The position numbers were made by a program, and so were the translations under genes. Positions 44,281-53,810 of a DNA stretch of 64,000 bases are shown piece by piece. The first letter of the stretch is position 1, and every line of letters begins with the position of its first letter. Location: NCBI RefSeq assembly GCF_027921765.1, contig NZ_BSEJ01000009.1, forward strand, positions 1 through 64,000, read 5' to 3'. Below the pieces are notes generated by a model. That model saw only the letters and a program-made list of their open reading frames with translations, made no database searches and was not told the origin of the DNA. The stretch is from Microbacterium barkeri. GTDB lineage: Bacteria > Actinomycetota > Actinomycetes > Actinomycetales > Microbacteriaceae.

Positions 44281-45195
44281 GTGATGTCCGTCCTCGCCGT
44301 GCTCGCCGCGGCCGTCCTGTTCGGGACGACGGGGACGACGCAGGCCCTCGGCCCCGACGGCACGACGCCCCTCGCGGTGGGAGCCGTCCGCGTCGCGGTC
44401 GGCGGTCTCGCCCTCGCCGCACTCGCGGCGATCGCCGGCGCGGGGGCGCGACGCACGGGCGGCGTCCGGTCGCCGCGGCCCGAGGCGCGCCCACTGCTCC
44501 TCATGGCGATCGCGGGCGTCTGCCTGTTCGCATACCAGCCGCTGTTCTTCCTCGGCGCCTCGGTGAACGGCGTCGCGGTCGGCACGGTCATCGCCCTCGG
44601 CTCCTCCCCCGTGCTCGCCGGCGCGATCGAGGGAGCGCTCACGCGCCGCCTGCCGGGGCGCACCTGGGTGGTCGCGACCCTCATCGCGACCGGCGGCGTG
44701 GCCCTGCTCGCCCTGGGCGGGCAGGAGGGCGCGGCGACCGCGCCCCTCGGCGTGGCCGCCTCTGTCGGCGCCGGCGCGTCCTTCGCCGTCTTCGCCGTCG
44801 CGCAGCGGCGCCTTCTCGACGGCGGCTGGCAGCCCCTCACCGTGATGGGCGTCGCGGGCGGCGTCGCGGCCGTGCTGGCCGCCGCACTGCTGCCCTTTCA
44901 GGACCTGGCATGGCTCGCCCGCCCTGACGGCGCGGCGATGGCGCTGTGGCTCGGCCTCGGCGCGACGACGCTCGCCTATGCCTCGTTCACGTGGGGCCTG
45001 AGACGTGTGCCCGCGCCCACCGCCGCGACCCTCACGCTCGCGGAGCCGCTGACGGCGGCGCTGCTCGGCGTGATCGTGCTCGGCGAGCGCCTCGCGCCGC
45101 TGGGCATCGCGGGGCTCGCAGCCCTCGCCATCGGACTCGTCCTGCTCGCCAGGGGCGCGCGGCGCCCCATCCGCCCCTACGCCCTGGAGGCCTGA
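44281..45195 (+). CDS. EamA/DMT-family transporter
   Basis: A 304-aa membrane protein with about ten helices in two EamA repeats (LAAAVLFGTTGTTQAL at the start of the first; GVAASVGAGASFAVFAVAQRR in the second; LTLAEPLTAALLGVIVLGERL near the end). Members export amino acids, metabolites or drugs; substrate unknown. GTG at 44281 is immediately followed by ATG; the promoter spacing favours GTG. The next gene starts one base after its stop, so both are co-transcribed. They interrupt the otherwise leftward carD-ispDF-cysS-rlmB cluster. Confidence 0.88.
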   Translation: MMSVLAVLAAAVLFGTTGTTQALGPDGTTPLAVGAVRVAVGGLALAALAAIAGAGARRTGGVRSPRPEARPLLLMAIAGVCLFAYQPLFFLGASVNGVAVGTVIALGSSPVLAGAIEGALTRRLPGRTWVVATLIATGGVALLALGGQEGAATAPLGVAASVGAGASFAVFAVAQRRLLDGGWQPLTVMGVAGGVAAVLAAALLPFQDLAWLARPDGAAMALWLGLGATTLAYASFTWGLRRVPAPTAATLTLAEPLTAALLGVIVLGERLAPLGIAGLAALAIGLVLLARGARRPIRPYALEA

Positions 45196-45196
45196 C

Positions 45197-45658
45197 ATGA
45201 CCATCGACATCCGCGTCGACGACCTGACCCACCCCGCGACCCAGGCGCTCGCGGCCATCCACCTCGCGGGCATGCACGCCGGCACACCCGCCGAGAGCGT
45301 CCACGCGCTCGATCTCGACGGGCTGCGGCACCCATCGGTCACGCTGTGGTCGGCGTGGATCGACGATCAGATCGCCGGGATCGGCGCGCTCAAGCGCCTC
45401 GACGACGAGCGCGGCGAGCTCAAGTCGTTCCGCACCGCGGAGACGCACCTTGGCCGCGGCGTCGCCCGCGCCGTTCTGCGGCACATCATCGCCGAGGCGC
45501 GGACGCGCGGGATGGCGTCGCTGTGGCTCGAGACCGGCAGCGACGCCGCGTTCGCCCCGGCGCGCGGCCTGTATGCGAGCGAGGGCTTCGTCGAATGCGG
45601 GCCGTTCGACGACTACGTCCTCGACCCGCTGTCGGCCTTCATGACGCGCACGCTCTGA
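45197..45658 (+). CDS. GNAT-family N-acetyltransferase
   Basis: A 153-aa acetyltransferase. The acetyl-CoA loop is degenerate but placed as usual (FRTAETHLGRGVARAVLRHII, about 77-97), followed by LWLETGS and a late ARGLYASEGFVECG, typical of the GNAT beta-bulge region. Substrate unknown. It is translated directly after the EamA transporter (GGAGG lies inside the end of that gene) and may modify the molecule that the transporter handles. Confidence 0.87.
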   Translation: MTIDIRVDDLTHPATQALAAIHLAGMHAGTPAESVHALDLDGLRHPSVTLWSAWIDDQIAGIGALKRLDDERGELKSFRTAETHLGRGVARAVLRHIIAEARTRGMASLWLETGSDAAFAPARGLYASEGFVECGPFDDYVLDPLSAFMTRTL

Positions 45659-45668
45659 CGCGCGCGGC

Positions 45669-46850
45669 TCACGCGCGGTGCACGAGGGCGACCGCGAACG
45701 CCTGCACGCCCTCCGCAGCGCCCGTGAACCCGAGGCCGTCCGTCGTCGTCGCCGACACCGTCACGGGCGCACCGCCGAGCGCGGCAGACAGCGCCGCCTC
45801 GGCCTCCGCTCGCCGCGGCGCGAAGCGCGGCCGCGCGGCCTGCACCTGCACCGAGACGTTGCCGATGGTCCACCCCTCGGCCGCCAGGTGGGCGCGGGTG
45901 TCCTCGAGGAACGCGGCGGCGTGCGCGCCGGCGAACTCGGGGCGGTCGGTCCCGAAACGCGAGCCGATGTCGCCGAGGCCTGCAGCGGAGAGCAGGGCGT
46001 CGACGATCGCGTGCGCGACGGCATCCCCGTCGGAGTGGCCGGAGAGGGCGGGCTCGCCCGGCCACTCGAGGCCCGCGAGCCAGAGCGCGCCCTCGCCGCC
46101 GAATGCGTGCACGTCCGTCCCGACGCCGATGCGGGGCAGGGCGGGGCCGGCCGGGGCCGGGCTGATGAGAGTCCGCGCGCGCTGCAGGTCGGCCGGCGTC
46201 GTGATCTTGAACGCGCGCGCATCGCCCTCGACCGACGCGATCGGATGGCCGGCGGCCGCGACGAGGGCCGAGTCGTCGGTGTGCTCCTCGCCCGCCACAC
46301 GGTAGGCCGTCTCGAGGATGTCGCGTCGGAAGCCCTGCGGCGTCTGCGCGGACGCGAGCTCCGAGCGGTCGACGACCCCCGTGATCAGCTCGCCGTCGAC
46401 TCGCTTGATGGTGTCGACGACCGGGAGAACGGGCACGACGCCCCATCCGGTCCGCTCGACGGCGTCGACGACCCGGTCGATGAGCTCGGCCGGCGCGAGC
46501 GCGCGCGCCGCGTCGTGCACGAGCACGATCTCGACGTCGGGCCAGACCGCGGCGAGACCCGCCGCGACGGACTGCTGGCGGGTGCTCCCGCCCGCCACGA
46601 CCGAGACGAGCTCACGGCGCGCGCCCGCTGCCTCCTGCGCGTCGGTCAGCGCCTCGCCGACCCGCTCCTCGGGCGCGACGACGACGACCTGCGCGAGCCG
46701 GGCGGCGAAGACGCGGTCCAGGCAGTGCCGGAGGATCGTGTGGTCGTCGATCCCGACGAAGGCCTTGGGCGCGCCGGCGCCGAGGCGCGTGCCGGATCCG
46801 GCGGCGACGACGATGACGGCGACACGGGGCGACGGCGTGACGGTGCTCAC
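45669..46850 (-). CDS. ispDF: Bifunctional IspD/IspF isoprenoid enzyme
   Basis: A 393-aa fusion acting in the MEP pathway. Residues 1-232 are IspD (CTP-dependent 4-diphosphocytidyl-ME synthase) with [16 protein letters not shown] and VHDAARAL. Residues from about 238 are IspF (MEcPP synthase) with GVGTDVHAF, the zinc-site [12 protein letters not shown], and late [15 protein letters not shown] sequence. The fusion joins the third-from-last and last common pathway steps around IspE. It lies downstream of carD on the same strand with a hairpin between. Confidence 0.96.
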   Translation of the reverse strand: MSTVTPSPRVAVIVVAAGSGTRLGAGAPKAFVGIDDHTILRHCLDRVFAARLAQVVVVAPEERVGEALTDAQEAAGARRELVSVVAGGSTRQQSVAAGLAAVWPDVEIVLVHDAARALAPAELIDRVVDAVERTGWGVVPVLPVVDTIKRVDGELITGVVDRSELASAQTPQGFRRDILETAYRVAGEEHTDDSALVAAAGHPIASVEGDARAFKITTPADLQRARTLISPAPAGPALPRIGVGTDVHAFGGEGALWLAGLEWPGEPALSGHSDGDAVAHAIVDALLSAAGLGDIGSRFGTDRPEFAGAHAAAFLEDTRAHLAAEGWTIGNVSVQVQAARPRFAPRRAEAEAALSAALGGAPVTVSATTTDGLGFTGAAEGVQAFAVALVHRA

Positions 46851-46874
46851 ACCCCCACGGTACCCGCCGGACGC

Positions 46875-46913
46875 GGAACGGCCCGGCTCACCTCAGGTGA
46901 ACCGGGCCGTTCC
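46875..46913. terminator. Hairpin between carD and ispDF
   Basis: A GGAACGGCCCGG/CCGGGCCGTTCC stem extended by TCACCT/AGGTGA with one mismatch. It follows the carD stop (46927) and precedes the ispDF start, so it probably limits readthrough from carD into ispDF. Confidence 0.72.
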
Positions 46914-46926
46914 GATCGATCGCGCG

Positions 46927-47412
46927 TCAGCTGCTCGCGAGGACCTCGTCGAGGAGCTCTGCGGCCTTCTCCTCTTCGACCTTCTCCGCGAGCGCGAGCT
47001 CGGAGACGAGGATCTGGCGGGCCTTGGCGAGCATCCGCTTCTCGCCGGCGGAGAGCCCGCGGTCCTGGTCGCGGCGCCACAGGTCGCGCACGACCTCGCT
47101 GACCTTGATGACGTCGCCCGAGGCGAGCTTCTCAAGGTTCGCCTTGTAGCGGCGCGACCAGTTCGTCGGCTCCTCGGTGAACGGGGCGCGCAGCACCTCG
47201 AACACCTTGTCCAGCCCCTCCTGGCCGATGACGTCGCGCACGCCGACGAGGTCGACGTTCTCTGCGGGGACCTCGATGACGAGGTCGCCCTGCGTGACGT
47301 TCAGCTTGAGGTAGATCTTCTCCTCGCCCTTGATGACGCGAGTCTTGACTTCGGTGATCGTCGCCGCCCCGTGATGGGGGTACACGACCGTCTCGCCAAC
47401 CTCAAAAAGCAT
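46927..47412 (-). CDS. carD: CarD-family RNA polymerase-binding regulator
   Basis: CarD binds RNA polymerase beta and stabilises open complexes, notably at rRNA promoters. The 161-aa protein has the conserved N-terminus [19 protein letters not shown], the polymerase-interacting domain (1-60) and the helical DNA-binding domain with the key Trp in PTNWSRRYK (about 83-91). AAAGGA lies eight bases upstream of the ATG. A TATCCT -10-like hexamer lies about 40 bases upstream. Order carD-ispDF-cysS-rlmB matches mycobacteria. Confidence 0.97.
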   Translation of the reverse strand: MLFEVGETVVYPHHGAATITEVKTRVIKGEEKIYLKLNVTQGDLVIEVPAENVDLVGVRDVIGQEGLDKVFEVLRAPFTEEPTNWSRRYKANLEKLASGDVIKVSEVVRDLWRRDQDRGLSAGEKRMLAKARQILVSELALAEKVEEEKAAELLDEVLASS

Positions 47413-47586
47413 AGAATTGTGTCCTTTCGGCGATCTCAAGGATATCACAGCTCGCGATGCACTAAGGTTCGCGCGGCATCGGCCCGCATGCCACGCCATC
47501 CGCGTGATCACGGGCCCGCACGCCATCCCTTTAGAATGGCGTGGGAGCGTCTGCCGACGGGCGACGCCGCAGCATCTGGAGGATCC

Positions 47587-48114
47587 GTGAACACGCGCGC
47601 ACTCGCGTCCGCCGCCCTTGCCGGCCTCGTCATCCTGGGAGCCACGGGCTGCCAGGCCATCACGTCGCAGGCGACGACGATCAAGTACTCCGCGTCGGAC
47701 GGCGTGAACGTCCCCGATGCCGAGGGCGCGCCCGTCGAGATCCGCAACGCGGTCATCATCGCCGACGAGGACGGCGACCAGGGCAACCTCGCCGCCGCGC
47801 TCGTCAACCGCACCGACAGCGCCGCGACCCTCACGCTCGAGTGGGGCGACGAGAGCGAGACGGTGCGGATCCCGGCCGAGAGCGTCGTGAGCCTCGGCAC
47901 CGAGGAGACCGAGCCGCTGCTGCTCGACGCGATCGACTCCCCCGCGGGCTCGACGCTCCCCGTCTACTTCCAGTCCGGCGACGCCGAGGGCGTCCTCACC
48001 GAGGTCCCGGTGCTCGACGGCTGCCTCGAGCAGTTCGCCGACCTCGTGCCCGGCGGCGGCGCGAGCGACTGCGAGAAGGAAGCCCCCGCCGAGCACGGCG
48101 AAGAGGGCCACTGA
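47587..48114 (+). CDS. Probable lipoprotein of unknown function
   Basis: A 175-aa exported protein. The signal peptide (1-21) ends in a lipobox-like LGATGC with the modified Cys at 22; the rest is a beta-rich domain (about 30-150) and a Glu/His tail (PAEHGEEGH). A TAGAAT -10-like hexamer lies 50 bases upstream of the GTG start, which itself follows TGGAGGATCC. Related proteins are often mis-annotated as DNA modification methylases; no methylase motif is present. It lies next to the senX3-regX3 phosphate region. Confidence 0.8.
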   Translation: MNTRALASAALAGLVILGATGCQAITSQATTIKYSASDGVNVPDAEGAPVEIRNAVIIADEDGDQGNLAAALVNRTDSAATLTLEWGDESETVRIPAESVVSLGTEETEPLLLDAIDSPAGSTLPVYFQSGDAEGVLTEVPVLDGCLEQFADLVPGGGASDCEKEAPAEHGEEGH

Positions 48115-48132
48115 CCCGACGCCCGATGGCGT

Positions 48133-48174
48133 GAAGAAGGGCCGAGCGGAGATCCTCCCGCTCGGCCCTTCTTC
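48133..48174. terminator. Bidirectional terminator between lipoprotein gene and regX3
   Basis: A perfect 17-bp stem (GAAGAAGGGCCGAGCGG and complement) with an eight-base loop, located between two convergent stops. Confidence 0.82.
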
Positions 48175-48185
48175 GCGTCCTGGGG

Positions 48186-48869
48186 TCAGCCCTCGAAGCG
48201 GTAGCCGAGGCCGCGCACGGTCACGAGCATGACCGGCTCGCTGGGCACCTTCTCGATGCGCGAGCGGATGCGCTTGATGTGCACGTCGAGCGTCTTGGTG
48301 TCGCCGAAGTAGTCGCTGCCCCACACGCGGTCGATGAGCTGGCCGCGCGTGAGCACACGGCCCGCGTTGCGCATGAGCACCTCGAGCAGCTCGAACTCCT
48401 TGAGCGGCATGTTGATCTGCTCGCCGTCGACCGACACCGTGTGGCGGTCGATGTCGAGCGTCACGCGGCCGCCCTCGAGCACGCGCTCGTCGAGGTCGGC
48501 CTCCGCCTGCAGCGAGCGGCGCATGACCGCCCGCATGCGCGCGAGGAGCTCGCGCGCCGAGTACGGCTTCGTGACGTAGTCGTCGGCGCCGAGCTCGAGC
48601 CCGACGACGATGTCCACCTCGGAGTCCTTGGCCGTCAGCATGATGATCGGCACGGCCGACGTCGTGCGCACCTGGCGGCAGACCTCGGTGCCCGGCATCC
48701 CGGGGAGCATGAGGTCGAGCAGGATGACGTCGGGCTCCTGGTCCCGGAACGCCGCGAGCGCGGCGTCTCCGTCCTCGGCGATCTCGACCTCGTAGCCCTC
48801 GCGCCGCAGCAGGTAGGCGAGCGGGTCGGCGAGGTCGGGTTCGTCCTCCACGAGCAGAACACGCGTCAT
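48186..48869 (-). CDS. regX3: Response regulator RegX3 (phosphate control)
   Basis: A 227-aa OmpR-family regulator. Receiver residues Glu9/Asp10, Asp52 and Lys101 are all present; the winged-helix output domain (about 130-227) ends [12 protein letters not shown]. Its position beside senX3 and phoU identifies it as the RegX3/PhoP-type phosphate-starvation regulator. It should bind PHO-box direct repeats such as those at 50161. It follows senX3 by 28 bases. Confidence 0.94.
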   Translation of the reverse strand: MTRVLLVEDEPDLADPLAYLLRREGYEVEIAEDGDAALAAFRDQEPDVILLDLMLPGMPGTEVCRQVRTTSAVPIIMLTAKDSEVDIVVGLELGADDYVTKPYSARELLARMRAVMRRSLQAEADLDERVLEGGRVTLDIDRHTVSVDGEQINMPLKEFELLEVLMRNAGRVLTRGQLIDRVWGSDYFGDTKTLDVHIKRIRSRIEKVPSEPVMLVTVRGLGYRFEG

Positions 48870-48897
48870 TCGTTCTCTTTCCTTCCGTGGCGCCTCG

Positions 48898-50088
48898 TCA
48901 CGCGGCGTCGACCGCGCGGGCGCCCTTCCTCTTGCGTTTCGCGGACTCGGCGCCGACGAGCGGGGCCTCCGTGCGCGGGAGCCTGATGGTGAATGTCGAC
49001 CCGCGATCGGGCTGCGACCAGAGCCGCACCTCGCCGCCGTGCCGATTCACCGCGTGCTTCACGATCGAGAGGCCGAGACCGGTGCCTCCCGTGCGGCGCG
49101 AGCGCGCCTGGTCGGCGCGGTAGAAGCGCTCGAACACGCGCTGCTGGTCGGCCTCCGCGATGCCGATGCCCTGGTCGGTCACGGCGATCTCGACGGCCTC
49201 CGCGGTGCCGCGCACGCCGATGCCCACGCGCGAGCCGCGCGGGGAGTACGCGATGGCGTTCGCGACGAGGTTGCCGAGCGCCTCGACGAGGATGGTCGCC
49301 GAGCCGCGCACGAAGAGCCCGCGGTCGCCGCCGCGCACGAGCGCGACATCCGCCGACTCGGCCTGCACCTGGTACTGCTCGAGGGCCGCGGCGACGACCT
49401 CGTCGATCGCGACGTCGCCGACCTCGGTGAGCTCGTCCGCGGCCTGCAGCTTGGACAGGTTCATGATGCGCCCCGTGAGCTGGCCGAGGCGCTGGGCCTC
49501 CGCCGACATCCGCGCGGCGAAGCGGCGCACCTGCTCAGGATCGTCGGAGGCCGACTCCATCGCCTCGGCGAGGAGGCCGATCGCCCCGACCGGCGTCTTC
49601 AGCTCGTGGCTCGTGTTCGCGATGAAGTCCTGCCGCATCTGCTGGAGGCGCTCCTGCTCCGAGATGTCGCGCACGATGAGCAGCGTGAGCCGGTCGGCGA
49701 TCGTCGTCGCGCGCGCGACGACGAGCCGGGTGTCGTCGGAGATCCGGCCGCGGCGGATGCGCAGCGTCTGCGACTCGGTCGAGGAGCCGAGCCCGCGTGC
49801 GGCCTTCACGAGCTCGCGGAGCTCGGGCTGCTCGAGCCCCTGCCCCGGTGTCAGGCCGAGCCACGTCGCCGATGCCGAGACCGAGACGACGGCACCCGAG
49901 GAGTCGATCACGGCCGTCGCGTCGTCGATCGCGTCGAGCGCGGCCGTGAGCGCCGGCGGAAGCGCCAGGCTCTGCTCGCGGAGCGCCCGCTCCCTGGCGC
50001 GGAACGCGAGCACCACGATCAGGGTCACGCCGACGCCGAGGATGATCCCTGCGGCGAGCGCGAGCAGCGCGAGCTGCGTGGAGTCCAT
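48898..50088 (-). CDS. senX3: Sensor histidine kinase SenX3
   Basis: A 396-aa kinase with an N-terminal membrane helix (about 8-29), a PAS-like domain (about 48-145), HisKA with His161 (NTSHELKTPVGAI) and HATPase_c with NLVANAIAYS, DQGIGI and GGTGLGLSIVKHA. In mycobacteria SenX3 senses phosphate supply through the Pst-PhoU complex. ATG at 50088 after TGGAG is the conserved start; the longer frame upstream would cross the promoter region. Basic KRKRK tail. Confidence 0.94.
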   Translation of the reverse strand: MDSTQLALLALAAGIILGVGVTLIVVLAFRARERALREQSLALPPALTAALDAIDDATAVIDSSGAVVSVSASATWLGLTPGQGLEQPELRELVKAARGLGSSTESQTLRIRRGRISDDTRLVVARATTIADRLTLLIVRDISEQERLQQMRQDFIANTSHELKTPVGAIGLLAEAMESASDDPEQVRRFAARMSAEAQRLGQLTGRIMNLSKLQAADELTEVGDVAIDEVVAAALEQYQVQAESADVALVRGGDRGLFVRGSATILVEALGNLVANAIAYSPRGSRVGIGVRGTAEAVEIAVTDQGIGIAEADQQRVFERFYRADQARSRRTGGTGLGLSIVKHAVNRHGGEVRLWSQPDRGSTFTIRLPRTEAPLVGAESAKRKRKGARAVDAA

Positions 50089-50160
50089 GTCTCCAGAGTA
50101 GAGTGCAGCCGAGAGCCCCTCTGGACGAATGGGCTCGTCGGGGCGCCGCCCCGACGCACT

Positions 50161-50193
50161 GTTCACCGACCGGGCACCGGCCGTTCACCTTCG
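50161..50193. promoter_or_regulatory. PHO box: three 11-bp direct repeat units
   Basis: Three consecutive 11-bp units read GTTCACCGACC, GGGCACCGGCC and GTTCACCTTCG. Units one and three match the GTTCACC core of actinobacterial PHO boxes; the central one is degenerate (GGGCACC). The site lies between the divergent senX3-regX3 and phoU genes, so RegX3 probably controls both and itself. Confidence 0.8.
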
Positions 50194-50278
50194 CGCATGA
50201 CAATCGCGAGGCGCACAGGCCAGTGTGAGAAGCCGCCGCTGCGCGGCCGAGACCCGAAACCGACGAAAGGTTCGCCAG

Positions 50279-50968
50279 ATGCGCGAAGTCTTCCACCAGG
50301 CCCTCGAGGACATCCAGAACCGGCTGGTCGAGATCGCCGAGCTGGTCACGGTGGCCATCGACAAGGCCACCATCGCCTTCGAGAACGGCGACGTCGCCCT
50401 CGCCGAGGAGGTCATCGCCGATGACGTCCGCATCGACGAGCTGGCCCTCTCGGTCGACGAGCTCGCGATCGACACGCTCGCGATGCAGCAGCCCGTCGCC
50501 CGCGACCTCCGCATCATCGTGAGCGCGCTGCGCACGAGCGCGTCGCTCGAGCGCATGGGCGACCTCGCCGAGCACATCGCGCAGCTCGCCCGCTCCCGCT
50601 TCCCCGAGCGCGCCATCCCCAAGGGCCTCAAGAGCACGTTCGTGAAGATGGGCAAGCTCGACGTCGAGGTCGCGCGCACGCTCGTCGAGCTCCTGCGCAC
50701 GCAGGACCTCGCCTACGCCGCGCAGATCCGCGACGCCGACGACGTCATCGACGAGCTCCACGCGACCGTCTACGAGAAGGTGCTCAGCGAGGCGTTCGCG
50801 GGCGACGCGAGCCACGTCATCGACGCCGCTCTCGCGAGCCGCTACCACGAGCGCTTCGGCGACCACGCGGTCTCGATCGCGAAGAAGATCGTCTACCTCG
50901 CCACGGGCGACTGGACCGGCTCCGCCGACCCCGAGATCGAGGTCGTGGACCGCACGCCGGGCGTCTGA
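50279..50968 (+). CDS. phoU: Phosphate-signalling protein PhoU
   Basis: PhoU links the phosphate importer to SenX3 and restrains signalling when phosphate is plentiful. The 229-aa protein is two three-helix bundles, each with a metal-site motif: VIADDVRIDELALSVDELAID in the first and IRDADDVIDELHATVYEKV in the second. GAAAGG lies ten bases before the ATG. It is divergent from senX3-regX3 across a PHO box; pst genes are not in the window. Confidence 0.95.
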   Translation: MREVFHQALEDIQNRLVEIAELVTVAIDKATIAFENGDVALAEEVIADDVRIDELALSVDELAIDTLAMQQPVARDLRIIVSALRTSASLERMGDLAEHIAQLARSRFPERAIPKGLKSTFVKMGKLDVEVARTLVELLRTQDLAYAAQIRDADDVIDELHATVYEKVLSEAFAGDASHVIDAALASRYHERFGDHAVSIAKKIVYLATGDWTGSADPEIEVVDRTPGV

Positions 50969-50971
50969 CCC

Positions 50972-51019
50972 GAGAACGACGAAGCGCCCCGCCGGTCGGC
51001 GGGGCGCTTCGTCGTTCTC
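50972..51019. terminator. Bidirectional terminator between phoU and gpmA
   Basis: A perfect 22-bp stem (GAGAACGACGAAGCGCCCCG...) with a GGTC loop, located between convergent stops. Confidence 0.85.
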
Positions 51020-51022
51020 GCG

Positions 51023-51766
51023 CTACTTCTTGCCCTGGGCGGCGACCGCTGCGGCGCCGGCCGCTGCGGCCTCCGGGTCGAGGTAGCGGCTCGGGCCGGT
51101 CGGCTTCATGTCGTCGTCGAGCTCGTACACGAGCGGGATGCCCGTCGGGATGTTCAGGCCGGCGATGTCGTCGTCGCTGATGCCGTCGAGGTGCTTCACG
51201 AGCGCGCGCAGCGAGTTGCCGTGCGCCGTGACGAGCACGGTCTTGCCGGCTGCGAGGTCGGGCACGATCTCCGACTCCCAGTACGGCAGCAGGCGGTCGA
51301 TGACGATCTTGAGCGACTCGGTCCCGGGGATCTCGCCGTCGATCCCGGCGTAGCGCGGGTCGTGCGTCTGGGCGTACTCGTCCTCGGGGTCGATGACGGG
51401 CGGCGGCACGTCGAACGAGCGACGCCACTCCATGAACTTCTCCTCGCCGAACTCGGCGAGCGTCTGCGCCTTGTCCTTGCCCTGCAGAGCGCCGTAGTGG
51501 CGCTCGTTCAGGCGCCACGAGCGCTTGACGGGGATCCAGAGGCGGTCGGCCGCGTCGAGCGCGATGTTCGCCGTCTGGATGGCACGGCTCAGCACGGAGG
51601 TGTGGAGGATGTCGGGCAGCACGCCCTGCTCCTTCAGCAGCTCGCCGCCGCGCTGGGCCTCGGCCTTCCCCTGCTCCGTGAGCCGCACGTCGACCCATCC
51701 GGTGAAGAGGTTCTTCTCGTTCCAGTCGCTCTGCCCGTGGCGGAGCAGGATCAGGGTGTGCGTCAT
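51023..51766 (-). CDS. gpmA: 2,3-bisphosphoglycerate-dependent phosphoglycerate mutase
   Basis: GpmA interconverts 3- and 2-phosphoglycerate in glycolysis. The 247-aa protein has the phospho-histidine signature [10 protein letters not shown] (His10), the [13 protein letters not shown] loop (about 87-99) and VTAHGNSLR near 180-188. A TAGCAT -10-like hexamer (minus strand, 51774-51779) ends seven bases before the ATG at 51766, suggesting a leaderless mRNA and favouring this start over ATG three codons earlier. gpm beside senX3-regX3 is also seen in mycobacteria. Confidence 0.96.
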   Translation of the reverse strand: MTHTLILLRHGQSDWNEKNLFTGWVDVRLTEQGKAEAQRGGELLKEQGVLPDILHTSVLSRAIQTANIALDAADRLWIPVKRSWRLNERHYGALQGKDKAQTLAEFGEEKFMEWRRSFDVPPPVIDPEDEYAQTHDPRYAGIDGEIPGTESLKIVIDRLLPYWESEIVPDLAAGKTVLVTAHGNSLRALVKHLDGISDDDIAGLNIPTGIPLVYELDDDMKPTGPSRYLDPEAAAAGAAAVAAQGKK

Positions 51767-51837
51767 ACCTGACATGCTACCGAGGCGACGCGAGGCCCGA
51801 TGCCGCGGCCCCCGTGCGTTCACGCGAGAATGGAGGC

Positions 51838-52656
51838 ATGCCGACGACCGAGGGCCGACCGACCCGCGGCACGACCGGCACGAACCGGCTGCGCCGCGTC
51901 GACCGCTGGATCGCGCAGCACCCCGCGCTCCTCGGCGCCGGCGACCCGCTCGTCGTGGACCTCGGCTTCGGCGCGAGCGGCGTGACGGCGTTCGAGCTCG
52001 CCGCGCGCCTGCGTCGCGCACGCGCGGATGTCGAGGTGCGCGGTCTCGAGATCGACCTCGAGCGGGTCGTGCGAGCGCGGGCGCAGCTGGCCGACGTCCG
52101 CGCGGGGCGCACCGTGTTCGCGCCCGACATCGCGGTCTCGTTCGCACGCGGTGGATTCGAGATCCCGACGGAGGGCGGGCGGCGGCCTGCCGTCGTGCGC
52201 GCGTTCAACGTGCTGCGGCAGTACGACGAGCACGAGGTCGCTGCGGCGTGGCGCCGGATGGCCGAGCGCCTCGCGCCCGGCGGCGTCCTCATCGAGGGCA
52301 CATGCGACGAGCTCGGCCGCGTCTGCGCGTGGGTCGACGTCGCGCCGACCGGAGAGGCCGTCCGCTTCACGGTCTCGCTGCGGCTCGCCGATCTCGAGCG
52401 CCCCGGCATCGTCGCCGAGCGGCTGCCGAAGGCGCTCATCCACCGCAATGTGCCCGGAGAGCGCGTGCACGCGTTCCTGCAGGCGCTCGACGGCGAATGG
52501 GAGCGCGCAGCGCACCTCTCCCCCTTCGGCCCCGTGCAGCGCTGGATCGCGACGGTCGAGGCGATGCGCCGCGGCGGATGGGATGTCGTCGGCACCCGGC
52601 GGCGGTGGCGGCTCGGCGAGCTCACGGTCCCCTGGGCGGCCGTCGCGCCCGCGTGA
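51838..52656 (+). CDS. Class I SAM-dependent methyltransferase-like protein
   Basis: A 272-aa protein. [18 protein letters not shown] (about 38-55) is the SAM glycine motif [13 protein letters not shown] (about 66-77) gives the acidic motif II, and [20 protein letters not shown] (about 120-139) follows. The C-terminal half contains [17 protein letters not shown]. The substrate is unknown. Both GGAGG and a GAGAAT -10-like hexamer precede the ATG, so translation may use either mode. Its neighbour gpmA is divergent. Confidence 0.84.
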   Translation: MPTTEGRPTRGTTGTNRLRRVDRWIAQHPALLGAGDPLVVDLGFGASGVTAFELAARLRRARADVEVRGLEIDLERVVRARAQLADVRAGRTVFAPDIAVSFARGGFEIPTEGGRRPAVVRAFNVLRQYDEHEVAAAWRRMAERLAPGGVLIEGTCDELGRVCAWVDVAPTGEAVRFTVSLRLADLERPGIVAERLPKALIHRNVPGERVHAFLQALDGEWERAAHLSPFGPVQRWIATVEAMRRGGWDVVGTRRRWRLGELTVPWAAVAPA

Positions 52657-52668
52657 GGCGCGACGCGA

Positions 52669-53793
52669 TCAGATGCGCGGGATGGCCGCTGCCGCCTCGG
52701 CGTGGGTGAGACCGCTCGCGACGAGCAGGTCGACCGCGAACGGGCGCAGCGCCGCGAGCAGCGCGAGCTCGCCCTGCGACGCGTCGGGCATCATCGCCGC
52801 GGGATCGAGCCGCCGCGCGATCGCGAGGAGCGCCTCTCGCGCCGCGGGCTCGGCGGAGATGTCCTCGAGCGCGTGCGCGACGACGCCCGCCGCGCGCTGG
52901 AGCTCGGCGAGCGGCTCGGCGATCGCCGGGCGCGGCTCGCCGTCGCGCACGACGTAGGCCGCGCGCCGCGCGACGACGCGCAGATTCCGGGCGGCGAGGT
53001 CGACGCTCTGCAGGACGCGCGCGTGGCGGGCGAGCTCGATCCGGCGCGAGCGCAGGAACGGCGAGAGCGCCGAGACCGCCTGCGCCGACTCGAGCGACGT
53101 GCGCCAGGCGTCGACATCGCCCTGCAGCCCGCGCGCCTTCTCGAGCCCGCGATCCGCCCGCACGGCGTCGCCGCGTCGGAGCCCCTGGACGACGCGCCCC
53201 ATCGCCGCGTCGAGCGCCGTGAACAGCACGCGGGCATCGCGCAGCTCGGTGCTCATCGGGTTGCGCGGCAGCAGCGCGGTCATGACGATCGCGAGCGCCC
53301 CGCCGATCGCCCCATCCGCGAGCCGGAGGAACGGCAGCGGCCCGGCCGGCAGCACCATCGCGATCGCGGACTGGATGGCCGCCGCGACGGCGAACTGCGG
53401 AGAGGGCATGAGGAAGCGCGCGACGAGGAGCGTGACGGCGAGCGTGAGCGCGAGCTGCCACGGCCCTGAGCCGAAGACGAGGCGGAGCAGCTCGGAGATG
53501 AGGATGCCCGTGAGCATGCCCAGCACCGTCTCGACGACCTTGCGCGGTCGCGCGTCGCGCGCGAGGCCGAGGGAGGAGATCGACACCGTCGCCGCGAGCA
53601 GGGGCGCCTCGTGGCCGAGGAGATAGTGCGCGAGGAGGAAGGCGCCCGTGGCCGCGATGACGATCTGGGCGATCGCCGCCCCCGAGTCGCGCACGCGCTC
53701 GAGCCCCGGCCGCAGGGAGAGGCGGCGGCGCCATGTGACGGGGATCGCCGCGGTCAGCGGCGAGGTCTCGGGGGCGTCACGCGGCTCGGGCAC
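52669..53793 (-). CDS. FUSC-family membrane protein (aromatic acid exporter-like)
   Basis: A 374-aa protein with about six membrane helices in the first half (VRDSGAAIAQIVIAATGAFLLAHYLLGHEAPLLAAT onward; 35-190) and a helical cytoplasmic domain (about 190-374). The pattern matches FUSC/AaeB half-transporters that export organic or aromatic acids, possibly as dimers. Substrate unknown. It converges on the methyltransferase gene and follows the ygfZ gene by 17 bases, possibly in one transcript. Confidence 0.86.
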   Translation of the reverse strand: MPEPRDAPETSPLTAAIPVTWRRRLSLRPGLERVRDSGAAIAQIVIAATGAFLLAHYLLGHEAPLLAATVSISSLGLARDARPRKVVETVLGMLTGILISELLRLVFGSGPWQLALTLAVTLLVARFLMPSPQFAVAAAIQSAIAMVLPAGPLPFLRLADGAIGGALAIVMTALLPRNPMSTELRDARVLFTALDAAMGRVVQGLRRGDAVRADRGLEKARGLQGDVDAWRTSLESAQAVSALSPFLRSRRIELARHARVLQSVDLAARNLRVVARRAAYVVRDGEPRPAIAEPLAELQRAAGVVAHALEDISAEPAAREALLAIARRLDPAAMMPDASQGELALLAALRPFAVDLLVASGLTHAEAAAAIPRI

Positions 53794-53810
53794 GTTCCGA
53801 CGCTACGCCG

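Noticed and set aside
47413..47580. Additional gene between carD and the lipoprotein
   Set aside because: The leftward frame through here continues carD upstream but has no start with a ribosome site; the stretch holds the divergent promoters of carD and the lipoprotein gene.
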